Of a DNA stretch of 64,000 bases, positions 17,932 to 25,931 are shown piece after piece. Every line of letters begins with the position of its first letter. The stretch's first letter is position 1. The notes beneath the pieces are model-generated. The model was not told the origin of the DNA, searched no databases, and saw nothing but the letters and a program-made list of their open reading frames with translations. The position numbers were made by a program, and so were the translations under genes. This stretch comes from Fervidobacterium pennivorans. Its GTDB lineage: Bacteria > Thermotogota > Thermotogae > Thermotogales > Fervidobacteriaceae. The DNA is taken from the NCBI RefSeq assembly GCF_001644665.1, contig NZ_CP011393.1:766001-830000 (forward strand). Direction: 5' to 3'.

Positions 17932-18231
17932 ATGGAATTGGAAAATGTGGCTGAACTTTTGAAAATTATCGGTCACCCGACAAGATTAAAAATATTACAG
18001 CTTCTAAAACAAAATGGTGAATTGTGTGTTTGTGAACTTCTTCCTTTGCTGGAAGTAAGTCAACCTAACCTCTCTCAACACCTTTCAATTTTGAAATTGA
18101 GTGGATTGGTCGAAAATAACAAAGTGGGCAACACTATCAGATATCGACTTTCAGATAACAAACTATTGAACGAAATTTTAGAGATTGTAGAAAAACATAC
18201 TTATTCGGAGGTGAATCCAAGTGGCAAGTGA
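17932..18231 (+). CDS. ArsR/SmtB-family transcriptional regulator
   Basis: A 99-residue winged-helix repressor. LKIIGHPTRLKILQLL opens the ArsR fold, and ELCVCELLPLLEVSQPNLSQHLSILKLSGLV contains the recognition helix. The ELCVCEL motif (cysteines ~29 and ~31) is the classic metal/metalloid-sensing site on the alpha-3 helix of ArsR-type proteins, so the inducer is probably a thiophilic metal or metalloid. A GTG three codons upstream is in frame, but ATG 17932 is preferred because GGAAGGTGG lies 5 bases before it. Its last 11 bases overlap the permease start, and the gene probably autoregulates through the palindrome at 17872. Confidence 0.9.
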   Translation: MELENVAELLKIIGHPTRLKILQLLKQNGELCVCELLPLLEVSQPNLSQHLSILKLSGLVENNKVGNTIRYRLSDNKLLNEILEIVEKHTYSEVNPSGK

Positions 18232-19325
18232 GATTAAACTGTTTATAGCTATTCTTATTGTATTTTTAATTTTCTACTTCGTTCCATTTGATTTACCGAT
18301 TGTTAGTGAAAGCATTCTCAACGGTTTCAAGATGCTCAACGAATATGCACGTGAACATGTTCTTCTCTGCCTTGTGCCTGCATTCTTTATTGCAGGAACA
18401 ATCTCTGTCATGCTGAAGAAAGATGCTATTCTAAAACTCCTTGGTCCTGATGCAAAACGATACATTTCCTATCCGATTGCTGCAATCAGTGGCGCCATTC
18501 TTGCTGTGTGTTCCTGTACAATTCTTCCACTCTTTGGTGGTATATACAAAAAAGGTGCTGGAATAGGACCTGCAACGACATTCTTATTTGCTGGACCTGC
18601 GATAAATATCGCTGCAATATTCTTGACAGCACGCGTACTCGGTTGGGATTTAGGGATTGCCAGAATGATAGCAACAATTACAGCAGCGATAATAATAGGT
18701 CTTATTATGGAACTTTTATTCAAAGAAAAAGGCGTTGGTGGCTTTGTTCAGACAACCTCGGATGGTACAGATAACGTAAAAGCAATTGTTTTCTTCCTAA
18801 TACAACTACTCTTCATCATTGTCTCAGGACTAAAGATTAACCCAACCGTTAAATATTCAAGTTTGGGTTTTCTTGGACTTAGCATATTAACAATGGCGGT
18901 ATTTGGATTTGAAAAAGACCAAACAAAGAGCTGGATAGCTGAAACTTGGGACTTTGCAAAAAAAAATACTTCCATATCTATTTGTTGGTGTATTCCTTGC
19001 GGGAGTAATTACAAAACTATTGCCACAAGATGTAGTTGTTTACTTGCTTGGAAAGAATAACATATTCTCAACTTTTATAGCTTCCGTTATAGGTGCACTA
19101 ATGTACTTTGCAACCCTTACAGAAGTTCCTATAGTTCAAGCACTCACACAACTTGGAATGGCAAAAGGTCCTACACTTGCATTGCTCATGGCTGGAAACA
19201 CTCTTAGCTTGCCAAGCATGATAGTTATAACAAAACTTATCGGCAAAAAGAAAGCATTTACTTACTTCGGACTCGTTGTGCTTTTCTCGACTCTGTTTGG
19301 AATGATATATGGGCTGATAGCTTGA
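18221..19325 (+). pseudogene. UPF0718/ArsP-like permease, frameshifted at a run of nine A
   Basis: A multi-pass permease of the DUF318/UPF0718 family. The GTG start at 18221 is preceded by TCGGAGGTGAAT. The N-terminal 245 or so residues carry the family motif AVCSCTILPLFGGIYKKGAGIGPA with its CxC pair. The frame then goes wrong at the A-run 18958-18966: with nine A the product ends after a short tail at 19060, while with eight A it continues as DFAKKILPYLFVGVFL and runs to 19325, giving a normal ~367-residue permease. Both halves are otherwise undecayed, which suggests a recent indel, polymerase slippage at the homopolymer, or a sequencing error. The family members near ArsR and small thioredoxins are thought to export a thiophilic metal or metalloid. 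Confidence 0.8.
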
Positions 19326-19356
19326 TACAACCAAATTAATATGAGGAGGTAGTTGT

Positions 19357-19596
19357 ATGGCAAGGAAAATTGAAGTTCTCGGTGCAGGTTGTCCAAAATG
19401 CAAACAGACCATCAAAATCATGGAAATGGCAGTTCAGGAACTTGGAATTGACGCAGTTATCGAAAAAGTCCAAGACATCGACGAAATCATTTCCAGAGGA
19501 GTAGTTGCAACCCCAGCAGTGGCAATTGATGGAAAAGTAGTATTGAGTGGGAAGATACCAACGTTGGACGAGGCAAAAGCATTGCTAAGTAAATAA
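19357..19596 (+). CDS. Small redox-active disulfide (thioredoxin-like) protein
   Basis: A 79-residue thioredoxin-fold protein with the active-site motif GAGCPKCKQT (~9-18, CPKC) and the cis-proline loop VVATPAVAIDGKVV (~48-61). It belongs to the short MTH895/TM0996-like disulfide family often found beside DUF318 permeases. A role in handling thiols or metalloids for the permease is inferred from this linkage. The ATG at 19357 follows GAGGAGGTAGTT, 31 bases after the permease stop, and a terminator follows. Confidence 0.9.
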   Translation: MARKIEVLGAGCPKCKQTIKIMEMAVQELGIDAVIEKVQDIDEIISRGVVATPAVAIDGKVVLSGKIPTLDEAKALLSK

Positions 19597-19610
19597 GACA
19601 TTGTATAAAA

Positions 19611-19648
19611 AAGCTGAGCGGGACAATTTTCCGTTCAGCTTCTTTTAT
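19611..19648 (+). terminator. Terminator of the arsR operon
   Basis: An 11-bp stem AAGCTGAGCGG (19611-19621) / CCGTTCAGCTT (19631-19641), one G-T pair, followed by CTTTTATT. Confidence 0.85.
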
Positions 19649-19688
19649 TGTTCCACATATCTTCAAGCTTATTTAAATCTCTCAACCT

Positions 19689-20588
19689 TTACTCCTCTTC
19701 AAAATAGTCCGAATCAATCTTTTTAATCTCAATAACACTATCCACACGCACTCCGAGGTTGTATTTAATCATATAATCAAGCAACTTGTCACCATCGATA
19801 AGAACGACTTTTATGTCCTTTATATTTTCAGCATATTGCAGAGCTTCTTTGGTAAACGATGCGGTTGTGATGAATATACCCTTTCTTGCACCCTTGCCAT
19901 GAAGTGCGCCAACAAAGCTTTGGATTTCCTTTCTACCTATCGATTGTCCAGGATTGTATCTTTTCGCTTGTAAGTATATATTATCTAGCCCGAGAACGTC
20001 TTCTTTAATCACCCCATCAATACCTTCATCCCCACTTTTCCCAAGCACTTTGCTTGCTTCTTCGAACGACCCACCATATCCCATCTTCACAATCAATTCC
20101 AAAACAAGCTTCTCAAAAAAATGAGGACTCTTTTCAAGAATCCTTCGTCTTAATTCGTCTTTGAGCTTTGCTTTAAGAACCTCGAGTTGTTCAGATATTA
20201 TTTCTTCGGGTGGTTGTTCAGTTGGATCGCCAGTATTACTATCCTCTGGCTTATCAGCGAGCTTTTCCAAATCTTTGGAATAAATCACTTTAGGATTCTT
20301 TTTCAATACATCCAAGCCTCGGTGCGTTATTCTATAGACACCCCTATAGACACCCCTCTCATTCTCTGGATATTCTATAGCTGAGGCTCTCCTTAAATGA
20401 AAAATCGCCCATCTAACTCTATTAATGAAGATAAAATCATTACCACTTGCAAGCCTCATCCTTCTTTCTTCTTCTGTAACGTTAAAATACTTGGTTAAAT
20501 GTTCGATTATATCTTTTATCGTATGTTCTTTTCCATCTGCAAGAAGTTCGAGGATGGGTTTATAACATTCAAAAGTTTTTGGAATCAT
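19689..20588 (-). CDS. Mrr-type restriction endonuclease
   Basis: A 299-residue nuclease. The N-terminal winged helix (~1-100; ILELLADGKEHTIKDIIEHL to ITHRGLDVL) is the Mrr_N domain. The C-terminal ~170-290 is the Mrr catalytic domain with the PD-(D/E)xK core DEGIDGVI (~207-214) and IYLQAKRY (~223-230), then FITTASFTKEA. Mrr enzymes of this type cleave DNA carrying foreign methylation. A perfect 12-bp tandem repeat (20332-20355) duplicates the residues GVYR in the linker of the winged helix. The ATG at 20588 has AGAGGAAG about 10 bases upstream. It is the last gene of a five-gene series on this strand that includes a methylase. Confidence 0.85.
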   Translation of the reverse strand: MIPKTFECYKPILELLADGKEHTIKDIIEHLTKYFNVTEEERRMRLASGNDFIFINRVRWAIFHLRRASAIEYPENERGVYRGVYRITHRGLDVLKKNPKVIYSKDLEKLADKPEDSNTGDPTEQPPEEIISEQLEVLKAKLKDELRRRILEKSPHFFEKLVLELIVKMGYGGSFEEASKVLGKSGDEGIDGVIKEDVLGLDNIYLQAKRYNPGQSIGRKEIQSFVGALHGKGARKGIFITTASFTKEALQYAENIKDIKVVLIDGDKLLDYMIKYNLGVRVDSVIEIKKIDSDYFEEE

Positions 20589-20637
20589 TTTGGATATTCT
20601 TCCTCTAAACGTTAATACTTATAGAATAGTCTCTCAC

Positions 20638-21276
20638 TTACTTCTTAAGTAATCTGTTATAATATTCTCTTCCCTTTTCTGTGATTTCCCAAATACCCCG
20701 TGGAGAATTATCTGATAAAAAACCTTGTCTTACCAAATCAAATCTCACCCACTGTGCAGCATTTTCCCAACGTATTTCTCCTGAGCTTGGTAGTTTCTGC
20801 ATATCGTACCATGTTAGTTTCACTTTCATTTTCTCATAGACTCGTTTGAGAACTTGTCCTATTTCTCCTTTTCCACCAAGTTCTATTAGGGATTCTAGTA
20901 TTGGAATAACATATTCCTCTTTTGGAGTCCTCATCCCTTTCTTTAGTCTTTCTTTCGCTTTCTTGATGACACGTTGTACTGATTCAGAATTGATAAGTTC
21001 ATCATCGTTTTTCTGAGTGCTTGTTTCAAAAGTCTCATTTCTAATCTCTTCCCGTTCAAAAATCTCTTGCCATTTTTTCTTAAGTGCTATTACTTTTTCT
21101 TTGTATTCTTTTACCTTCTGCCCCACTTCAATAAGTGCTTTTGCTTTTTCAAACTCTTGCTGTTTAGATAGCTCAGCAATTCTTTCGCTAAGATCGTTAA
21201 TTGCTATGTCAATTTCTTCTTCCAGAATCTCAAACGCAACTTCCACACCCTTGCTCTTATCTTTGCCGTCTGCCAC
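20638..21276 (-). CDS. Coiled-coil plus Mrr_N-like winged-helix protein (copy 1)
   Basis: A 212-residue protein with two parts. Residues ~10-75 are a long charged coiled coil (EEEIDIAINDLSERIAELSKQ). Residues ~118-212 form a winged helix (RTPKEEYVIPILESLIELGG, then IRWENAAQWVRFDLVRQGFL and GIWEITEKGREYY) very like the N-terminal Mrr_N domain, but no nuclease domain follows. It is clearly paralogous to the next gene upstream (21330-21986). It lies 49 bases upstream of the mrr gene and reads in the same direction. A DNA-binding regulator or accessory subunit of the neighbouring restriction genes is likely by context, but this is inferred. Confidence 0.75.
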   Translation of the reverse strand: MADGKDKSKGVEVAFEILEEEIDIAINDLSERIAELSKQQEFEKAKALIEVGQKVKEYKEKVIALKKKWQEIFEREEIRNETFETSTQKNDDELINSESVQRVIKKAKERLKKGMRTPKEEYVIPILESLIELGGKGEIGQVLKRVYEKMKVKLTWYDMQKLPSSGEIRWENAAQWVRFDLVRQGFLSDNSPRGIWEITEKGREYYNRLLKK

Positions 21277-21329
21277 CCTACCGCCTCCTAAAAATACTCA
21301 ATGTTAAAATTTCAGCACATGGGTTCGCA

Positions 21330-21986
21330 TTATTCTGAAGTTTGTCTCACACTATTATTACTCTTCAACTTTTCAACATGTTGTAGGTAATACTCTCTTC
21401 CTTTATCTGTTATTTCCCATATGCCGTTAGGAGAATTGGGTTCTAAGAGTCCCTCTTTAATCATCATTTTCCTTGCCCATCTTGCTGTATTCCTCCAACG
21501 AATCTCACCCGCGGGAATCTTTTCCAGGTCGTAGGTTTTTAGTTTGTTTTTCATCCTTTCAAAGACTAATTTTAGCACCTCACTTACTTTTCCTTTACCA
21601 TCAAGCTCGATTAGTGATTCAAGTATCGGGATAATAAATTCCCGTTCAGGAGTTCTCATACCTGTCTTATTGTTTTGTTTCAATTCTCTAGGAGCTTGCT
21701 CTCTTGCTTCGGAACTACCGTTTTGAGAACTGATTTCAATCCGTGTGATGATAGCTTTCTCATTTCCGATAATCTTTCTCCACTCTTCTTTGAAAGCAAT
21801 TAACCTATTCTTATACTCTTTTATCCTTTGGGCTATGTCAATCAACTTTTTAGTTCTTTCGAAGTCCTGCTTTTTAGAGACCTCAGCAATGCTTTTAGCA
21901 AGGTTGTTAACTATTTTACCGATTTCTTCCTCAAGCATCTCAAATGCTATGTTTACACCTTCTCTGACATTAATCTTGTTGTTCAT
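21330..21986 (-). CDS. Coiled-coil plus Mrr_N-like winged-helix protein (copy 2)
   Basis: A 218-residue paralogue of the downstream gene. It has the same coiled coil (EEEIGKIVNNLAKSIAEVSKK) and the same C-terminal winged helix (RTPEREFIIPILESLIELDG, IRWRNTARWARKMMIKEGLL, GIWEITDKGREYY). The frame is open to 22046, but ATG 21986 is preferred: it has GGGAGTGACAAT upstream and yields a protein matching the paralogue in length. The pair has diverged in the linker (~85-115) much more than in the winged helix, so DNA contacts appear to be the conserved part. A heterodimer is possible. Confidence 0.75.
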   Translation of the reverse strand: MNNKINVREGVNIAFEMLEEEIGKIVNNLAKSIAEVSKKQDFERTKKLIDIAQRIKEYKNRLIAFKEEWRKIIGNEKAIITRIEISSQNGSSEAREQAPRELKQNNKTGMRTPEREFIIPILESLIELDGKGKVSEVLKLVFERMKNKLKTYDLEKIPAGEIRWRNTARWARKMMIKEGLLEPNSPNGIWEITDKGREYYLQHVEKLKSNNSVRQTSE

Positions 21987-22322
21987 ATTGTCACTCCCAC
22001 AAGGATTTATCAAGATATTTCTAAAAGATATTCTCGTTCGATTCATAACGACGAAAGTTTACTTTTAACGTATTTAAAATCGTTTTATAAATAACTCTAC
22101 TGGACAATCAAAAATATATCCAAAAGCCGTTTGATGTTCTTTTATTAAATTAGCCATCGCTCCGCTCTAAATTGTTCGAATTTTTTCTTCATTTTCATCT
22201 ACCATTACTTGGTCATTGACTCACATTTTCTTGTGAATTATTAACACCGAAGAGATCGACATGTTTTATTTTTATTTAGGTGTTAGCCTTTTAAGATAAT
22301 CCGATGAAATCTTAAATTTTTA
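21987..22322. other. 336-base intergenic region inside the defence cluster
   Basis: AT-rich sequence between the methylase stop and the winged-helix pair. No supported gene or clear terminator was seen. It probably holds the promoter of the winged-helix/mrr group on the - strand, but no hexamer pair with good spacing could be identified. Confidence 0.5.
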
Positions 22323-25300
22323 TCAGCCTTCGTTTGTTCTAGATTCTTCGATAATTTGGATTTCATCTTCTGTTAAGTTATAGAACTTATAAACAATCCT
22401 GTCAATTTGTTTCTCCAAATCAGCAGTTTGCCTTTCAGAACTGTTCATCTTCAAATCAATGATTTTTTCCACAAGCTCCAAAATTGTGATAAAATCGGCC
22501 TGGTCAAGTTTTTCGATTTCAGGAATCGGAAAACGTCCAATGAACTCACCTTTTATCTCACCTTCAATACCTCCACCCATATAAAACTTGTAGAATGCAA
22601 ATTCAAAAAGTTCTGAGTTCAAAATTCCTAAGATAAATTTTAAAATTCCTGTGATTTTTGGAGTCCCAGACAGAATATGAGTTATAAAGTGTGTTGTTGC
22701 TTCGCAGTACAGGACTTCTGATACTAATGCAAATTTTGGCGATTTAGTCACCCTTTGCCAAACAATTTTTTCCTTCTCGAATTCGGAATAGTAATCGCAA
22801 TGTCTGAGTTCCCACCAATAGTCTCCACGATCATCCCTTGTGAACAACCCCTTCTGCCTTCCACGAAACTCTACATTTGAGAATTCCATGAAGTAATTGT
22901 AAAGTGAAGGGAAAGTTTGCCTGAAGAACTCTTCGGGGTTTAACAATCCACGGTTTTGGTTTGTCCAACCAGCCGGAATAAGAATCAACCACATCCCTGC
23001 CCATTGGTAATAATACCTTCCTATATCCCTTCCCCTGAGGACTGGTTTTATGATTTCTTCTGTTTTTCTTCTCTCTTCTTCTGTTTTGCAGTTTTTAAGT
23101 ATCCTATTACGTGTCTCTGTGTCTATGATGAATGCTTCATTGTAACCGGTCAGCACTCCTCGATAAATCTTAACATCCCAATCTTTCAGAGGTTTACCAA
23201 TCTTTTCGATTTTTTCCTTTATTGCCAAAATCCTGTCATCAGCAAGAGTCCATGCACTGTCAGAAAGTTTCGACTGGGGCATCTTTTGCCAATTGTTTTG
23301 AATGAATTTTATCGAATCTTCGACGTCACTTTTTACCTCAACATACTTAAGTTCGTGATTTAAGCTTGGTTTCTCTTTTTTTAGAAGAATTATGTTCGTA
23401 TCTACCGTCTGTTCAAATACTCTGTATCCTCCAAAGTCAACAAGTTCTAAAATTTGTGCGTTCTCCTTTAAAAACCTTCGGAGCTTTTCTCCATACTTTG
23501 CTCTCATCCACTTGTTACTTGTTATATATGTTAGTATCCCTTTATCCTTAAGAAGGCGGTATCCTTTTTCGTAAAAATAGACGTAAAGATCAGCAGTGGA
23601 TGTAAAAACTTCGTAATTTTGCTTTTCAAGGATAGGTTTAAGAGGTTTTATTCTTTCTTGCCTTACATAAGGCGGATTCCCAATGACTATATCAAATCCA
23701 TCTTTGACACCAAACATCCATTCTGAGTCAAACCAATCAGCCGAAGCATTTGGATCGAACGGGTCAAAGGAAGCAATCTTCTCCGCCGATTCACTTGGGA
23801 ATCCGACGGAGATAAGGTCTTTCTTTATTTTCTCTCTTAGTTTCTTATCTTTCTCTTGCAGTTGCACTTTTTGTCTTCTTGTTTTTGCAGTGAAATATCG
23901 GTGCCTTAGCCTTCGAAGTTCCTCAGCATCTTGGTGTATCACGCTTTCTCCAAGACTTATTTGTGTTCCTTTTTCAAGTCCTATTAGTGTATTTGCTGCA
24001 ACAAATTTTGTTTCAAGGTTTGGTAAGGGTCTGATACCGAAGTTTTCTTTCGTTTTGTCTATTTTCTGGTCTAATATGAGTGATATAAAGAACCTTAATT
24101 TAGATATTTGAACAGCTATTGGCTGGATGTCTACACCGTATATTGAGTTCTCGATAATGTATAATTTTCTTGCATAGTCGGGGTAGTTTAACGATTCATC
24201 AAAAACCTCCTGAAGTTCCTTTAACGCACGCTTTATTTCTTCATCGGTTATTTCTTGATCCTGAAATACTTGCACTATTTCCTCTCTTATCTTTTTTCTT
24301 TGGAGTTCCCTCCAATGTATATTCTCTGGGTCCAGTCTCTCTATAATATGAACAAGTTTGTGTAATATACCCATAGGGAAAGCGCCAGAACCACAAGCAG
24401 GATCAAGAATCTTTATTTCATCAATTGCTTGGAGCAACTTTTCCTTTTCGTTTTCAGAAAACTCCGGAAGCTCGTCACTGTAAGAAATCAATAGTCTGAT
24501 TCGTTCTTCTTCGATTTCTGGAACCTTGTCTTTCAAGTATTCAACTAAGCTTTCTTCAACCATAAAGTCAACAATTTCTCTAGGGGTGTAGTAGCTTCCT
24601 GTAGCCTTTCTTGCCGATGCTGATGTTTCTGGGTTATACGAAGCTAAAAGGTTTTCAAATACTTTTCCAAGCAATTCTGGGTCCAGCGCAATTTCTTCAT
24701 CTATTGGAGATGCTTCATCGGTAGTCCAGTTGTAGTCACGAAAGATGTTAAATAATCCTCGCACCTTTTCATTTCTTGAAAGTCCATAAGCTGATAAATC
24801 GGCTATGATTTCCTTGTCATTAAAGAACAAATAGTCTGGTATTATCGCTTGCTTTGAAGGATTTCTTGAGAAGCCGTCTATATATACAACCTTATTGTTG
24901 TTCTCTGGGTCTTCTTTGTCGAGGCAATCAAACAAACCACCGTTCAGAAAAGGAATATCCCTAAAAAGTTCAAGAACTTCTTCTTTAGAGATGAGAAACT
25001 TGTCAGCATAGCGATAAAGGGTCTTCACTCCATAATGAGGATTGTAAGGTTTTCCACCTTCAGAAGCAAAAGCACGGTCTTTTTGCCTTTGATTCAGTGT
25101 TGCAAAGAATAAGTTTTGAAGGATAGCGTTGTAGTAGTTTCTGCTTTCTTCATTCACAAGAAAATCCTTGACAATGTGTTTAAGCTGGGATTCGTCGAAC
25201 AATTTTTCGGGTATTAGTTCTTTTTCCCTGAGAAACCAAACAAAAATTAGTCTTGTCAGCAACCTGATTAAATTTGTTGCGTTTCGGATTTCTTTATCCT

Positions 25301-25901
25301 TTTCTGGATCGTCTGAGAATCTGTAATCTTCAGGGAACTTGACCTTGTCCATTGCATAGAAGTACCAGGCCTGAAGTTCCTTGTAGAACTGCTTGGTAAG
25401 CGGTTGAACGGAGAATGCTTCTTTAATTTCTTTCAGGTTTTTCCAAGTGACATCTTTGAGTTGCGTAATGAATGTCTTAAACGGACGCTCTTTTGAAAGA
25501 AAGAATGTGTATCGTTTATAGTGAGAGTATTTTTCTTTTGTTCCAAAATATTGCTTGTAGACAAAAGAAATTCTAAAATTCCTATTCTCATCATGGAAGA
25601 AGAAGATTCCAGCATCTGCGAATTGGTTCGAGAGAATTTTCTTTGCAATCTCGAATTGCCGCTTCTTCGAACTTCTTTCCGTTATTGTCCCATCCATTTT
25701 CACCAAATAAAAATGTAGTGTGGCACTGTCGTCAAGTTCCAGAAGTCCAATTCGTATTACCGGCATTTCCAAACCCGGTAGTTCGACATATTCCAGCTCA
25801 CGTTGGAAATCAGGATTGCGTTCTTCAATGTAGTCAATAACAATATTTTCAATAGGCTCATTCGAATTTAGAAGTTTTTCGACAAAGACCTCCGTTTTCA
25901 T
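22323..25901 (-). CDS. Eco57I-type N6-adenine DNA methyltransferase, large
   Basis: A 1192-residue protein with adenine methyltransferase motifs: ILDPACGSGAFPMGIL (motif I, ~497) and NPPYVRQERIK (motif IV, ~739). A TaqI-like/Eco57I specificity region follows (GVLTGYNEAFIID, LRGRDIGRYYY, and a segment near ~1100 with YCEATTHFITH). The N-terminal ~400 residues hold a helical region without a recognisable PD-(D/E)xK motif, so it may be modification-only. Size and layout fit the large methylases of phage-defence systems (PglX-like) and type IIL/IIG enzymes. It starts at ATG 25901, 30 bases after the helicase gene, so the two form an operon. Confidence 0.8.
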   Translation of the reverse strand: MKTEVFVEKLLNSNEPIENIVIDYIEERNPDFQRELEYVELPGLEMPVIRIGLLELDDSATLHFYLVKMDGTITERSSKKRQFEIAKKILSNQFADAGIFFFHDENRNFRISFVYKQYFGTKEKYSHYKRYTFFLSKERPFKTFITQLKDVTWKNLKEIKEAFSVQPLTKQFYKELQAWYFYAMDKVKFPEDYRFSDDPEKDKEIRNATNLIRLLTRLIFVWFLREKELIPEKLFDESQLKHIVKDFLVNEESRNYYNAILQNLFFATLNQRQKDRAFASEGGKPYNPHYGVKTLYRYADKFLISKEEVLELFRDIPFLNGGLFDCLDKEDPENNNKVVYIDGFSRNPSKQAIIPDYLFFNDKEIIADLSAYGLSRNEKVRGLFNIFRDYNWTTDEASPIDEEIALDPELLGKVFENLLASYNPETSASARKATGSYYTPREIVDFMVEESLVEYLKDKVPEIEEERIRLLISYSDELPEFSENEKEKLLQAIDEIKILDPACGSGAFPMGILHKLVHIIERLDPENIHWRELQRKKIREEIVQVFQDQEITDEEIKRALKELQEVFDESLNYPDYARKLYIIENSIYGVDIQPIAVQISKLRFFISLILDQKIDKTKENFGIRPLPNLETKFVAANTLIGLEKGTQISLGESVIHQDAEELRRLRHRYFTAKTRRQKVQLQEKDKKLREKIKKDLISVGFPSESAEKIASFDPFDPNASADWFDSEWMFGVKDGFDIVIGNPPYVRQERIKPLKPILEKQNYEVFTSTADLYVYFYEKGYRLLKDKGILTYITSNKWMRAKYGEKLRRFLKENAQILELVDFGGYRVFEQTVDTNIILLKKEKPSLNHELKYVEVKSDVEDSIKFIQNNWQKMPQSKLSDSAWTLADDRILAIKEKIEKIGKPLKDWDVKIYRGVLTGYNEAFIIDTETRNRILKNCKTEEERRKTEEIIKPVLRGRDIGRYYYQWAGMWLILIPAGWTNQNRGLLNPEEFFRQTFPSLYNYFMEFSNVEFRGRQKGLFTRDDRGDYWWELRHCDYYSEFEKEKIVWQRVTKSPKFALVSEVLYCEATTHFITHILSGTPKITGILKFILGILNSELFEFAFYKFYMGGGIEGEIKGEFIGRFPIPEIEKLDQADFITILELVEKIIDLKMNSSERQTADLEKQIDRIVYKFYNLTEDEIQIIEESRTNEG

Positions 25902-25931
25902 TTTCTTATTCCTCCTTAATCGTTAAGATAT

